This document shows, one piece after another, positions 1-11,266 of a DNA stretch of 64,000 bases. Made by a program: the position numbers and the translations under genes. Source of the DNA: Apium graveolens (taxonomy: Eukaryota; Streptophyta; Magnoliopsida; Apiales; Apiaceae); assembly GCF_009905375.1 (NCBI RefSeq), contig NC_133650.1, positions 301,691,957 to 301,755,956 of the forward strand, given 5' to 3'. The notes beneath the pieces were generated by a model that made no database searches, was not told where the DNA came from, and worked only from the letters and a program-made list of their open reading frames with translations. Each line of letters opens with the position of its first letter. Positions within the stretch are counted from its first letter, which is position 1.

Positions 1-3000
1 TTTGCCATTTCTAATGTTCGTTTAGTTGATGGTTTGAAATATAATCTTATTAGTGTAAGTCAACTTACTGATGCTGGTCATAAGGTTAAGTTCGATAAAG
101 ATGTATGCTATATTGGTACTCATACTAACGAGTTTGCTTTAGTTGCCAAAAGAAAAGGAAATATTTTCGTATTAGATTTTGATGAACAGCAAGAAGAAAT
201 TTGTCTTGCTACTGTTCAAGATCAACAGTATCTTTGGCATCGACGTCTTGGCCATGTTCACATGGATCTTCTTCGGAAGATATCTTCTCATGATCTGGTT
301 CGAGGTCTACCAAAGCTGAAGTACAAGAAAATAGAACCTTGTTCAGCTTGCCAACTTGGAAAACAGGTGAAAACTTCCTTTACTGCTAAGAATAAAGTAT
401 CAACTTCTGTTCCTTTGCAGCTCCTTCATCTAGATCTTTTTGGTCCAGAAAGGTATGTAAGCTTAGGAGGTAAGAATTATGCTTTTGTTATAGTTGATGA
501 TTATTCTCGTTTCACTTGGGTATTATTTTTACGAACTAAGGATGAAGCTTTTATTGAGTTTAAGGATCTTATTACTAACCTTGAGACTAAGTATTCATTT
601 AAGCTCAAGACTATTCGTAGTGATCATGGAGGTGAATTCGAGAAGGATTTCATAACCTTCTGTAAATCAAGAGGAATCACTCATGAATTCTCAGCTCCTC
701 GAACTCCTCAGCAAAACGGAGTAGTAGAACGCAAGAACAGGACTCTACAGGAAACTGCCAGAACTCTACTGCATGAGAGTAAGCTTCCAAGAAAATTTTG
801 GGCTGAAGCGGTACACACTTCCTGTTATGTTTTAAATAGAGTGCTTATTCGTCCTATTTTGCTTAAAACTCCGTATGAATTGCTTAAGAAAAGGACTCCT
901 AACATTAGTTATTTTCGAGTATTTGGTTCCAAGTGTTTTATTTTAGATACTCAAAATAATCGAGGCAAGTTCGATGCGAAATCTACGGAAGGAATCTTCT
1001 TGGGATATTCTACAACAAGCAAAGCTTATCGTGTTTATAATTCAGTCAAGAACAAAGTAGAAGAATCCATCAATATTTCATTCAATGAATCTTCAAGGAA
1101 TATATCTCAAATTGATGAAGACACTGCGGATCTAGCGTCTCATTCCCAAATGAGACAGTCTCATTCTGAAAAGAGTCAGTCTCATTCTGACAAATCAAAC
1201 AGTCAAGACTCTCCAGGTCCATCTCAGTCTTCTGATAATTCTGCAGGATCTACTCAAGCTTCAGTTGAATCTTCTGGCTCTCCAAAGACTCCCGATAGTG
1301 TTTCAAATTTGAATTATGTTACTCCTCTGGATAAATCTTCACAAGCGGAAATGAGGCAGTCTCTTTTGAATGAGACAACTCCTATTCATTTCCAGGCAGA
1401 CAATTCTAATGAGGAAGAAATGAGTAATATTCAACTTCCTAAGTCTTCTAGGACTGTGAAGAATCATCCACCAGATAATCTTCTCACTGATTTAGATCAA
1501 GGGATTTCTACTCGAAGCAGACTTCATAATCTATGTGCATTCTGTGCTTTTGTTGCTGAGTTCGAACCAAAGAATGCTCAAGAAGCAGTTGCAGACGAAC
1601 ACTGGTCTGTTGCAATGCAGGAGGAATTGAACCAGTTCGAGCGGTGTGATGTTTGGGAACTCGTCCCACCTCCTCAGGATGCCAAGATCATTGGAACTCG
1701 TTGGGTTTTCAAGAATAAGAAAGATGAAGATGGAAATATCATTCGAAATAAAGCTCGGTTGGTTGCTCAGGGATACAACCAGCAGGAAGGAATCGATTAC
1801 GACGAGACATATGCTCCAGTAGCTCGTTTAGAAGCTATTCGAATCTTAATGGCCTTTGCAGCTCACAAGAAGTTCAAGCTCTATCAGATGGACGTCAAAA
1901 GCGCTTTTCTAAATGGCTATCTCAAGGAAGAAGTCTACGTGAAGCAGCCTCCAGGTTTCATTCATGAGAAGTACCCTAACTATGTTTACAAGCTCAAGAA
2001 ATCTGTCTATGGATTGAGACAGTCTCCTCGCTGTTGGTATGAACGTCTCAGTCAATTTCTTGTGAACAATGGTTTCATTCGTGGTACACTCGATCCAACT
2101 CTCTTTATTTTTCATAAACGTGATAACTTTCTTTTAGTACAAGTTTATGTTGATGATATAGTATTTGGATCTTCTAACGAATCTTTGTGTAAGTGGTTTT
2201 CTGATTGCATGCATAAGGAATTCGATATGAGTTTGATGGGTGAATTGCAGTACTTTCTAGGTTTGCAAATTAATCAGTCTCATGCAGGAATATTTATTCA
2301 CCAAGGCAAGTACATAAAGGATTTACTCAAAAGATTTGCACTTGATCATGTAACACCTAAATCAACTCCGATGAGTACTTCAGTTAAGCTTACTAAGGAT
2401 GAACAAGGTACACCTGTAGATGTCACTAAATTTCGAGGTATGATTGGTTCATTGTTATATTTAACTGCCTCACGACCTGACATTATGTATAGTGTATGCT
2501 TGTGTGCTCGTTTTCAATCTCAACCTAAAGAATCTCATTTGAATGCCGTTAAACGTATTTTTAAATATTTGAAAGGTACGAGTGACTTGGGATTATTTTA
2601 TCCAAGCTCCTCTTCCTTTGACTTAATCGGTTTTTCAGATGCTGACTATGCAGGGTCACAGGTTGATAGAAAAAGCACAAGTGGTGCTTGTGAATTTTTA
2701 GGAGATTGTTTAGTTGCATGGCATAGTAAAAAGCAAACTTCAGTAGCTCTCTCTACAGCTGAAGGAGAGTACATTGCAGCTGGAAGTTGCTGTGCTCAAA
2801 TTTTGTGGATGCAACAAACATTGCAGGATTTTGGTATTTCTTACTCAAATATTCCTATATATTGTGATAATACCTCTGCAATTAATATCTCTAAAAATCC
2901 TGTTATGCATTCTCGTACTAAGCATATTGATGTTCGTCACCATTTTCTACGAGATAATGTTTCTAAAGGTAATATTGAGCTTATTTATATTTCTACTGAG

Positions 3001-3087
3001 AAACAGCGTGCAGATATCTTCACTAAGCCTTTAGCTGAAGATAGATTTTGTAAAATGCGTCGAGAATTAGGTATGTGTTCTCTGTAA
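1..3087 (+). CDS. Copia element A pol polyprotein, C-terminal part (integrase, reverse transcriptase, RNase H)
   Basis: The frame is open from base 1 and ends at TAA 3085-3087; the true start is outside the window. Counting from the TTG at base 34 as residue 1, the GAG-pre-integrase zinc-binding region with its His pair and CSAC cysteines lies at about 68-106. The integrase core shows Asp134, Asp197 and Glu232, the expected D,D,E triad, and is followed by the conserved [12 protein letters not shown] region. Reverse transcriptase runs from about 555 to 800 with the YVDD active site near 703-706. RNase H shows SDADYAG (Asp869 and Asp871), TAEGEY (Glu910) and a YCDN motif. All catalytic residues are present, so the enzymes could be functional. 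A Ser/Gln-rich linker at about 370-470 separates integrase from RT and carries this family's repeated GAGAC/GTCTC motif. Confidence 0.95.
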   Translation, partial: FAISNVRLVDGLKYNLISVSQLTDAGHKVKFDKDVCYIGTHTNEFALVAKRKGNIFVLDFDEQQEEICLATVQDQQYLWHRRLGHVHMDLLRKISSHDLVRGLPKLKYKKIEPCSACQLGKQVKTSFTAKNKVSTSVPLQLLHLDLFGPERYVSLGGKNYAFVIVDDYSRFTWVLFLRTKDEAFIEFKDLITNLETKYSFKLKTIRSDHGGEFEKDFITFCKSRGITHEFSAPRTPQQNGVVERKNRTLQETARTLLHESKLPRKFWAEAVHTSCYVLNRVLIRPILLKTPYELLKKRTPNISYFRVFGSKCFILDTQNNRGKFDAKSTEGIFLGYSTTSKAYRVYNSVKNKVEESINISFNESSRNISQIDEDTADLASHSQMRQSHSEKSQSHSDKSNSQDSPGPSQSSDNSAGSTQASVESSGSPKTPDSVSNLNYVTPLDKSSQAEMRQSLLNETTPIHFQADNSNEEEMSNIQLPKSSRTVKNHPPDNLLTDLDQGISTRSRLHNLCAFCAFVAEFEPKNAQEAVADEHWSVAMQEELNQFERCDVWELVPPPQDAKIIGTRWVFKNKKDEDGNIIRNKARLVAQGYNQQEGIDYDETYAPVARLEAIRILMAFAAHKKFKLYQMDVKSAFLNGYLKEEVYVKQPPGFIHEKYPNYVYKLKKSVYGLRQSPRCWYERLSQFLVNNGFIRGTLDPTLFIFHKRDNFLLVQVYVDDIVFGSSNESLCKWFSDCMHKEFDMSLMGELQYFLGLQINQSHAGIFIHQGKYIKDLLKRFALDHVTPKSTPMSTSVKLTKDEQGTPVDVTKFRGMIGSLLYLTASRPDIMYSVCLCARFQSQPKESHLNAVKRIFKYLKGTSDLGLFYPSSSSFDLIGFSDADYAGSQVDRKSTSGACEFLGDCLVAWHSKKQTSVALSTAEGEYIAAGSCCAQILWMQQTLQDFGISYSNIPIYCDNTSAINISKNPVMHSRTKHIDVRHHFLRDNVSKGNIELIYISTEKQRADIFTKPLAEDRFCKMRRELGMCSL

Positions 3088-3487
3088 TTTATTACGTGAT
3101 TTTATGTAATTTATGTGTTTAAATATGAATTATGTCATAATACTTAAATATATGTTGTGTATTTATTATTTGAGTTATTAGGTTCCTGTTTATAAATTTG
3201 TGGTTTGTTATTTTATTTGTCCGTGTGTTTATGCGTGTATATAGCATTAGATTTTGTAAATCTTTTGATTAGACTTTTCATTTCCTTGAAACTCGTGCAT
3301 GTATCATTCATTCAATACATCACTTCTGTTTTGCACCTCTTCATCTCCTCTTCCATCTCTAACTCTTCAGTTTCTACTTCTTTTTAAACTCTCTTTCTTA
3401 ATCTTTTCATTTTCTTTTCTCACTCTACTCTCTCATTCTCTCAAAATTCTATCCTTTCTCTCTTAACCCTAAAATCTTCTTTCTTCC
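3088..3487 (+). other. Noncoding spacer between pol and the env-like ORF of element A
   Basis: These 400 bases have no convincing ORF. The first part is AT-rich and the second (about 3290-3485) is strongly pyrimidine-rich, with many TCTT and CTC runs directly before the ATG at 3488. It resembles a leader or a 3' splice-site region for a subgenomic env-like mRNA. That role is inferred from position and composition only. Confidence 0.5.
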
Positions 3488-5107
3488 ATGGCTCGCCGTT
3501 CGAGATCCACCGCTAACCAAACCCCGACCCCTGCTCCGTCTGGTTCGAAGCGTCGTCGTATGGCCACAGTCGTCTCCGAAGCATCTAGTGAAGCATCTCC
3601 TAATTCTTCCGAACGCCATGCAAGGGAAAGCACTACTAAGGCATGGAACAAGTCCATTCTAAAAGAAAGGTTGTGTGATACTGATCTTCTCTCCAGGATT
3701 TGCGTATCATCATTGTTTGAAGCTGTTGGGTGTGCTGGGTTATTATCGCCGTCAGATGTAATCTATCCAGATTTGGTGAAGGAGTTCTATGCGAATTTTT
3801 CGATTTTGGCCGACAATATTGTGTTCTCTTCGGTGAAAGGTAGTCCAGTTTGTTTTAAGGCGGATTTGCTGGCCAGGCTCACAGGCGTATCCGATCAAGG
3901 TCCCTGCCCGTTTACCACTCATCAGGCGTTTGACGAGATTCCTGGATTGCAATATGAGGAACAACTCAAAGCTATTCTCGGTGACAACTTTGTTTCTGTG
4001 TCTGTCAAACCATTGGTAACTGATTTAACTCCTATGTGCTTATTATTGTTTAAACTGTTTCACTCGAATGTTTTGCCTCGTAAATCTGGTCGTGATAGAG
4101 TAACATTTCAGGATTCTATTCTTCTGTCAGTGTTTGTTAAGAAAACCCCTTGTAATTTGGCTTCATTGATTATTTCCAACATGAATCATTGTGCTAAACA
4201 TGAATCCATGCATCTTCCATACCCTGCTTTGTTAACAAAGATTTTTCAGTATTTTCGTGTTCCTTTTGAGACTGCTAAATCAGAAAGTTTGAATGTTGTT
4301 TTTGACTTGTCTGTGTTAACTGCGAATGGTCTCGTAGTTACTGAATCAAATGATTTGTTGTTTGATGATGCTTCTAGGAATGTTGGTGGTATTCCTAAGT
4401 CTCCTAATTATGCCTCAGACCCCTTTGATCAGCCTACCAATACTCTTCTTAATTCTCTGTTGATCAAATTAAATGAAAATTCTGTTGCTTTGGCTAATCT
4501 TAATCAGCATTTTGCTTCTGTCAAAACTCTTGGATCACTAACTTCTGAAGTTAGTATTCTAAATGCTTCATTTGAGTTGTTTAGGAAGTATGTTTGTTCA
4601 TCTTTGGATGATATCAATGCTAAACTCTCTGTTTTGCATACTTCTGATGTCAAGTTGTCTAAGACCATAGATTTTGAGTTTGGGACTCTGCAGGAAGGGA
4701 TGGTTTCCTCTGCTAAGGCATGGGAAAAGGAATTTGTTAAGTTATTTTTTAAGCTTGGGTCAGAGACTAAATTTCTATCTCAGCAGTTGTCAGCCATGCA
4801 AGACAAGAGCAAGATGTATTGGCACAAGAAAAGAGACTGGATTGGAGATTGTACTTTAGAAGAAATCACTGCTCCTCTGCCACTCCCTGCCATTCCTCCA
4901 CCTTCAGTTTTTGGTATGACCAGAGAAGAATACAAGGCTAAGATTTTTGACTGGCTCCGTGAAAGGGACGGGAAGGCACCAGCTAAAGATGCTTTTGACA
5001 AGCTCTTTTCAGAGTATGGCTCAGCTCCGGTGTTTCCTTCATCCCAGAACAGAGCTTCTGGTTCAGGCAAGGGGAAAGCTCCAGTTAACGTTGACGATTC
5101 TGATTGA
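3488..5107 (+). CDS. Env-like extra ORF of element A, 539 aa, intact
   Basis: The ORF starts at an ATG in a good plant context (CCATGGC) and ends at TGA. Its place between pol and the 3' LTR is that of the env-like ORF of Sireviruses. The N-terminus is basic and Ser/Pro-rich, with an Arg/Lys cluster around residues 20-26. A globular segment at about 50-280 resembles, from memory, the putative plant transposon protein domain found in many plant retroelement ORFs; a profile search would settle this. Residues about 320-430 are Leu/Ser-rich and probably helical, and the tail is Ser/Gly/Lys-rich and ends acidic. I see no clear signal peptide or transmembrane helix, so env-like describes position, not proven function. 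The ORF has no frame damage, which suggests a young element or retained selection. Confidence 0.8.
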   Translation: MARRSRSTANQTPTPAPSGSKRRRMATVVSEASSEASPNSSERHARESTTKAWNKSILKERLCDTDLLSRICVSSLFEAVGCAGLLSPSDVIYPDLVKEFYANFSILADNIVFSSVKGSPVCFKADLLARLTGVSDQGPCPFTTHQAFDEIPGLQYEEQLKAILGDNFVSVSVKPLVTDLTPMCLLLFKLFHSNVLPRKSGRDRVTFQDSILLSVFVKKTPCNLASLIISNMNHCAKHESMHLPYPALLTKIFQYFRVPFETAKSESLNVVFDLSVLTANGLVVTESNDLLFDDASRNVGGIPKSPNYASDPFDQPTNTLLNSLLIKLNENSVALANLNQHFASVKTLGSLTSEVSILNASFELFRKYVCSSLDDINAKLSVLHTSDVKLSKTIDFEFGTLQEGMVSSAKAWEKEFVKLFFKLGSETKFLSQQLSAMQDKSKMYWHKKRDWIGDCTLEEITAPLPLPAIPPPSVFGMTREEYKAKIFDWLRERDGKAPAKDAFDKLFSEYGSAPVFPSSQNRASGSGKGKAPVNVDDSD

Positions 5108-5569
5108 AGGACCCTTTTATGATGAAGGGGGAGAAATTTAAGATGTTTGATATTATATTTTTTTTAGACGATGATGGGTTTATTTGGTTAAGACTATGTT
5201 TCTGAATGGGTGTTTTTTGATGGATGTTTTGTGGATGACTTTGTGATGTTGGTTTATGTTTTTGATGAATGTTTTTGGATGACTTTGTGATTAACTGATA
5301 TTCTGGATTTGTTAGATAACTATTGCAACTGGACATCCTGGTTTAGGGATGGGTTGTTATGTTTTAAGTATTTATTGATTGAGACTGTTTCTTTTATGCA
5401 TATTGATCTCGTGTCTCATTCACTCTTTAGTTGTCTCATTCTCATATAATTGCATGTATTATAAACTGCAATATATTCTGTTGGTTCTAACTTTGTTTTA
5501 CAGGCCTTTAGTGTTTTTGATAGGGGGAGCATTTATGCTTTCTTTGTCATCATCATAAAAGGGGGAGAA
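5108..5569 (+). other. Element A 3' noncoding region with three polypurine-tract-like sites
   Basis: Three purine runs containing GGGGGAG occur at about 5124-5137, 5522-5530 and 5557-5568. The last directly abuts the LTR and is the expected plus-strand primer. Multiple polypurine tracts are a reported feature of Sireviruses. The region also holds GAGAC/GTCTC motif copies at 5381, 5412 and 5432, and a short direct duplication around GATGAATGTTTTTGGATGAC at about 5230-5290. Confidence 0.7.
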
Positions 5570-6532
5570 TGTTAGATGCTCAGGTTTATGATGATTGCAG
5601 ATAAACAGAAGATAAACAGAATGCAAGTAAACGAGATTCAAGCTTTGCAGTTTGTTCAGATTTTCCAGCAGTGGCTATTTCTCAGGATTAGGTTTGTTAG
5701 GGTTTTGTGTAAATCTTGTTTATCTGGATAAACCTTATCTCAAACAAACTCACCACCTTATCTTATAAATCAAGTTTAAATCTTTCAAGCCTTATCTCTT
5801 TACTTGATTTATCTTTTTCAAACGTACTAACAGATTAGTTTCAAAGATTCATTCAAATATTTTCAAACAATCTTATCTTCCAATCTTATCTTGTGTTTGA
5901 AAATAAATCTGTTCGAACTTTGCTTATAAATACAACTCTTCATTTCAGATTTGTAGCTAACACTTTCACGAGAATCTTTCATCATCTGAAATCATTTTCT
6001 TGTTTCATACCCGAGATATTCATATCCAGAAAAACAAGAAACCTAGTTTGAGTTGTAATCAATTTGTTTATTCTTATCCTTGTGTATTCATATCAACTTT
6101 GTGCCGGGTTGTGGCAAGCTTGATTTCAAAGTATAGCAAGGTAGCTAGAAGGCTAAGGAATAGCAGTGGGCTAGGTAGCAAGGTAGCTTGGGAAAGGGTT
6201 TCTTTCAGGTGCTATATTTGTAATCAAGGAAAAGATTGTAAGTTCTTTTATTAAAGTTGATATAATACATTCTCTATGCTAGTTGGCATGGGGACTTGGA
6301 TGTAGGCCATAGACTAGGTGTAGGGGCCGAACCAAGTGAAAACTTCTGGTGTTTTTACTTTTCAGTTTTCAGCATTCTGCATTTTATTTCTGTTATTTAT
6401 TTTCTGCAGTGTAATTGAGACTGTCCCATACCCTGTCTCATTTGTAAAGGGACTGTCCCATTTGCATAAGAGACTGTCCCATTTGCCTTGACAGTTAGAA
6501 TATTATTTTATCTATCGAGCCATCGAATTTCA
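5570..6532 (+). repeat. 3' LTR of element A (about 963 bp)
   Basis: The LTR begins with TGTTAGATGC immediately after the polypurine tract and is inferred to end with CA at 6532, where UGT pseudogene sequence resumes. A TATAAATA box lies at 5925-5932. A GGCATGGGGACTTGG...GGGGCCGAACC segment near 6285-6335 resembles sequences I recall from Sirevirus LTRs. Near the 3' end, GACTGTCCCAT occurs three times between 6417 and 6485, with one TGTCTCATT between them. The matching 5' LTR is outside the window, so neither the edges nor a TSD can be confirmed here. Confidence 0.75.
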
Positions 6533-7140
6533 CCTATTGCTTCCCGCGTAGGCGTAGGAATTTCAGTCGGGTGTTTTTCCTGCTTCGACTTTAGGCTTTT
6601 TGGACCCTCCAGGCCACATATTCTTTGGTGGTGATTATCGAGCCAAACTAGAAAATTTCATAGGTAAACCTAAATGGGTTCAGTTTGAAATAACTGGTGC
6701 AATGAGCCAATGATTAAGTATCAGAAAATTGCAACATCTCCTAATCTAGATGATGATGAAACAGAGAATGTTAGTGACCAGTATCGCTTTGCAGTGTCAA
6801 TTCAAAACTGTGATATGGTGGCAATAAGAAGCAGCGTTGAGTTTGAACCGGAGTGGTTAAATTTGGTTGAGGAGATCCATGGCAAACGCCTGGTTCCTCT
6901 CGGATTTTTTCCTGTTGAAGAGAGTACTAACTATGGTTTACTAAAGACTCAGTGGCAGAGTCAGTCAAGTTGGCGATGGTCAATGAAGCGGGGATGGTAT
7001 ACAAGGACAAAGCGAAGGAGATGCAAAGTTCTTTCACTGACATGGAAAAGCCAAACTGTTATGTTGATAAACTGATGGCTAATCTAGAGTGTCACGATCG
7101 ACTGAAATCAATGCTGGATTATTATTATTATTATTATTAG
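6533..7140 (+). pseudogene. UGT91-like glycosyltransferase pseudogene, internally deleted, interrupted by element A
   Basis: The sequence aligns with the intact UGT at 36074-37498 from about the segment following its catalytic Asp region. The frame 6710-6950 encodes the DDETENVSDQY and FEPEWLNLVEEI segments. It then jumps directly to the C-terminal KDSVAESLKL-like segment, with a frame change near 6952. About 450-500 bases are missing, including the whole PSPG UDP-sugar binding box. The ending is a TTA microsatellite that would encode a run of Tyr. The pseudogene at 41399-42704 has the same deletion junction, so both descend from one already deleted copy. The 5' part presumably lies left of element A, outside the window. 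Confidence 0.85.
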
Positions 7141-8675
7141 TTGCTTTCTATTGTCTGGATTATTATTATTATTGTTTCTCGTTTTGGGTATTGCTACCGA
7201 CAAACATGGGCAAGGTAAATATTTTAGGTAAATATTTGTTTGGCTAATTTTATCAACTTATAAGGTAAGTTAGAGTGTGCTACATAGATTTTTCCCTATA
7301 TGGTGAGTTCGAGTGTGCGACATAGATTTTTCCTTCATTTAAAATAATTCAATAAATATTAAGGGACCGGAATAAAAGGATAAGATCGAATAGCCTCTGT
7401 AACGATAAAAACTGATAAAGAAATAGATTATTCCTTCATTTAAAATAATTCAATAAATATTAGGGGACCGGATGAAAAAGATAAGATCGGATAGCCTCTG
7501 TAATGATAAAAACTGATAAAGAAATGACGCAATGGCGAAGAAAACTAGAGCAAAAACCAAAAGAAACCGTAGGTGCCATAACTTCTAAAAGGGTCCAGTT
7601 TCACATTTTCTGATAAATAAATGACATCACGGAAAAGAAAACGAGAGTAAAAACCAAAAATACGTCCCTGTTTTTGATGTCACGTGACCTGCTTTAACTG
7701 GTTAGCATTTAGTCACTTGCTAGTTGCTACCCTTCTTGAACCTTGCCATGCTCCCTGCAAAAATCTATGTGACATTTAATTTGAAGCTTAAATAAAACAC
7801 TTATTAGTGCTCAGGGCTGCTTCCCCATTCGGATAGTCATGTAAAAGAGCAAATACATTGTCACTGACGTTCTTGCATAGCCTACCTCTTATGTCTGTGC
7901 ATAGTTTCTCGTTTTCGGTATTGATACTTATAAATTTTGATACTTTCCTTTACCATTCTAGTCTGTTCATCCTCCAAAAAGGATCATTTATGTACCTGAC
8001 TGAATGCATACAAAAGCAAGGGGCCTTTGGGGCAGTGAGTTGGGATGAAGTATCCGTCCCACATGGGGTGGGTTTGGTAATCATATTATATCCCGCCCCA
8101 AACCCGCCTCATTTTTAATCCGGAAAAAGGTCCAGTGAAAAAAGCTAGAAAACGTATTATTAACCAACAATGTCACTCCCTTTTAAATTTAATAATGTTC
8201 CTTTACTTGTACCCAAAAATCTCTTAAGCCCTTGCCTATCCTTTACAAGCTTTACAGTCTTACACTTATTATTGCTGGAAGCATTCCAAAAATTTTGAAT
8301 GACTTGCAACTTGAAGGTTACTTATAATTGAAAGAAAATTTTTTAGGCAAAGTATTTGCTTGGATAAATTTATAAGGTTATATGGTGAGTTCGAATGTAT
8401 TACAGAGATTTTTCTTTAATTTAAAATTCATTAGATAATACTCAAGGACGAGAATAAAATGATAAGATCCGATGCCCTATGTAACAATAAAAACCGATAA
8501 AGAAATGATGGATATGCGAAGAAAAAGGGATCAAAAATAAAAAAAAACTGTGGGCGCAGTGTAACTTCTAAAAGTGTATAGGTTCAAAGTTTTTGATCAA
8601 AGAAATGATTGTAGGGTGAAAAAAATTAGAGATAAACTAATAAGACAAAGTAAATGAGAGTGAAAATTAAAAAAA
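7141..8675 (+). repeat. UGT-locus flank block, plus orientation
   Basis: This noncoding sequence downstream of the UGT pseudogene matches, as reverse complement, blocks at 34.7-35.5, 40.8-41.4, 56.0-57.1 and 57.2-58.2 kb. Recognisable pieces are the AATACATTG TCACTGACG region at about 7850, a short relic of the UGT 5' end (about 7700-7760, including CTTCTTGAACCTTGCCATG), a CACGTG G-box at 7680-7688, and a 30-80 base C/G-rich tail at 8080-8115. An 86-codon frame at 7858-8118 lies here but is broken in another copy, so I do not call it a gene. Confidence 0.75.
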
Positions 8676-9373
8676 CTAGCATAATAACCCGTGCGAGGCA
8701 TAAGTCATTTTCTAGATTTTTTTGTACATCATACAAATATATAAGTAAAATTTTAATCGTTTTCTTATTGATAAATATTGTATAACGTCTAAAAAAATAT
8801 CAAATACAAGTTGAGTATCTATCAATGTGTATGATTTCATGTAAAACATTAATAACGTTCATAACGTTTTAAAAAAAAAATAAAAATTAACATATATGTA
8901 TATTGCAGAGTCGAGATTTTTTTTTGAGTTTTAGTCAAATAAACCCGGAGTAGTGAGGTATTTTATTACTAAAGTCATTACTAATTTGCAATTGTCTTGC
9001 TTAATTTAAAAGGATCAGTAATGCATAATTAAAGTGGTCAAGAGCTGGAATCGTAATATTCAACAAGGTAGAATTTACAATTCAATTAATATAATTTATT
9101 TTTTAAGAAAAATATTATTTCTTTAATTCAATGTGTATGTTTATTTAATATCATTGCTAATTGCTAATGTCTTAATTCATTAAGTAAAGTTGATCTCGAC
9201 CATGTATTTAGCTTTTAATCATTTCCATTATACAAAGTTAATTTTATAAGATATCAGGTTATTATCAATTTATAAATTAAAATTGACATAATCTATTTAG
9301 TTTTTAACACATTGAAAAAAAACTTAAATTTAATTGATCATTCTTATTTTCAGAACATAAAAGATTTTTGTTA

Positions 9374-9623
9374 TTCCCTCCGTCCCTTTGAATTGTTAAC
9401 ATTTGAAATGAAGTGTTCGACACGTATTTTAAGGCTCTTATCTAATATAGTTGTATAACTTATTTTGAAAATTTTCTTTTCTTGACTAAAAGTTTAAATA
9501 TTTAATAATTATTCAAAAGAAAAAAAATTAAAAATAATTTATGCAACTATACTAGATAGGAGCCTTAAAATGCGTGTTGAACATTTCATTTCAAATGTTA
9601 ACAATTCAAAGGGACGGAGGGAG
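9374..9623. mobile_element. Stowaway-type MITE, about 250 bp
   Basis: Inverted ends (TTCCCTCCGTCCC at the left, GGGACGGAGGGAG at the right) are flanked by TA on both sides, as expected for Tc1/mariner-derived Stowaway MITEs. The inverted similarity extends inward through a TTGTTAACATTTGAAATG-like segment, so the element can fold into a long hairpin. It sits inside the outer Helitron. Confidence 0.85.
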
Positions 9624-11266
9624 TATATATTAATAACTCTGAAATACAACATCAAAATTGAATATGAAATACAACATCAAAACTAGCATAATAACCCGTG
9701 TGAGGCACGGGTCATTTTCTAGAGTTTTTTTTATACACCACACAATTATAATGTTTTTAGAGCAATTTCAACAATATCCTCTTGAGTCAAATTTTGAAGA
9801 AATGGAGATAAACTTTCTCTCCAATAAGCTTCATGTCCCCCTCTATAACATTAAAAGTTTCGAACGTTTCCTCACTTTAAGGAATGAATATCCCATCAAC
9901 TATTATTATATTATATTTTTCTTACCCGTTATTTTATATTTAAAGAATGAATATAAACAGGGTAGTAAGTGTACGTTTAAAACGAAACGATTAAACTTAA
10001 TCTGTAGAATGCCGTTAGTATGTTTACAAATAAAAAGCTAAAAATTAACATACATGTTGAATACAGAGTTGACCAAAATCTTGAATTTTATTTAAATAAA
10101 CTCTATGTACTGCTCTATATTATTACTGAGTTCACTACTAACTTACAATTGACATACTCAATTTAAAAAGATAAAAAATGCATAAAGTCAGAATATCTTG
10201 CAATCATAATATACAATAATGTAAAATTTACATTATTATTAATATTAAAGTTGATTTTAATGAAAAATATTAGTTTTTGAAATTCAACGTATGTATATAT
10301 CATGTATGTATGGGAAAATGTTAGTTTTTTATTTACACTACTGTTAAGAAAGTAAGATTAAGTTATATGTATATGTGTGTTAGCATGTAAATTATTGTAT
10401 GTTATATCTCTTAATAAATTATGATGGTTTCAATTATTTATATGCTAAATATCTGATTTATGTACATGTATAATCATTATTAACATCTAGTGAGATAATT
10501 GATTACTTAACTAACATGCATTTATAATTATTCAAAAATTAAAATTATGTAATATATAAATTGCTATTATTTATATATGATATTCACATTATCACTGATA
10601 AACGATTCATATCTATTTTTTACGCAATCGGGTATCAATCATGGTTGTAACATAAAAATGAATTATATATTTTTAAGACTTATTATTGATATTCATGATT
10701 TTTTTTCAAGAATTCGAAAAAAAATTATAATTATATCGTTATTTAAACTGTTTTTATGTTTCTTTCATTACGACTCTAATATTTATTCATATAATAATTT
10801 GATAACATTTTATACTATTCTCCTAAAATTAAAAAATTTCAGTTCGATAAATTTTTATCAATATTAGTTGAACTGGTTAATTACTTCAAATTACTGAACA
10901 ATATATGTTTTTTTCCTTAAATAATATAAAATGCATTGATTCAAATGCTACAATATCGTATAGATATAACTTTTATTTGAATAATTCAAAATATTAAAAT
11001 AATTCAAAATATTTGTACAATATTATCTTGATCAATGAATATTGCTGATATAAAATAATTTATTTTTAAAAGCTAGTTTGTTAAAGTGAAAAATGAAAAA
11101 TAAATCAATTTAGTATATCATTGTAGTTTTAACAAATCTCGTGAGATCTCATTTCAAATTTCAAATATTCTTAAAATCGGGACAAATCCCAAAAACAATA
11201 ATACTTTACCAGTAAAGTTAGTAATTTTAATATAAATAATCAATTGACTTGATCCTATAAAGACCT

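Larger units (their letters stand above)
1..6532 (+). mobile_element. Copia element A: Sirevirus/Maximus-type Ty1/copia retrotransposon, 5' end outside the window
   Basis: The order integrase, reverse transcriptase, RNase H, extra ORF, repeated polypurine tracts, then a TG...CA LTR is that of Ty1/copia elements of the Sirevirus (SIRE1/Maximus) group, which often carry an additional env-like ORF after pol. The 5' LTR, gag and protease lie left of base 1. The coding regions visible here have no stop or frameshift, so this is the least decayed of the three large copia elements in the window. It sits inside a UGT pseudogene whose sequence resumes at 6533. The right edge is inferred from that resumption; an alternative end at TTGACA (6493) would leave 39 bases unexplained. 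Confidence 0.9.

Noticed and set aside
4780..5070. Antisense frames over the env-like ORF and over gag/pol
   Set aside because: They are shadows of the real reading frames.
6493..6494. Ending the element A LTR at TTGACA
   Set aside because: It would leave 39 bases between LTR and UGT sequence unexplained; the CA at 6532 directly abuts UGT sequence.
7858..8118. 86-codon frame repeated at 57203-57433
   Set aside because: It lies in a duplicated noncoding flank; the third copy (about 56.05-56.25 kb) has an in-frame stop, and no start context or known domain supports it.
9658..10867. Frames of 96-127 codons in the Helitrons (also at 21773 and 24646)
   Set aside because: They are AT-rich with Ile/Phe/Tyr/Asn-dominated composition, cross Helitron ends, and are not preserved among copies.
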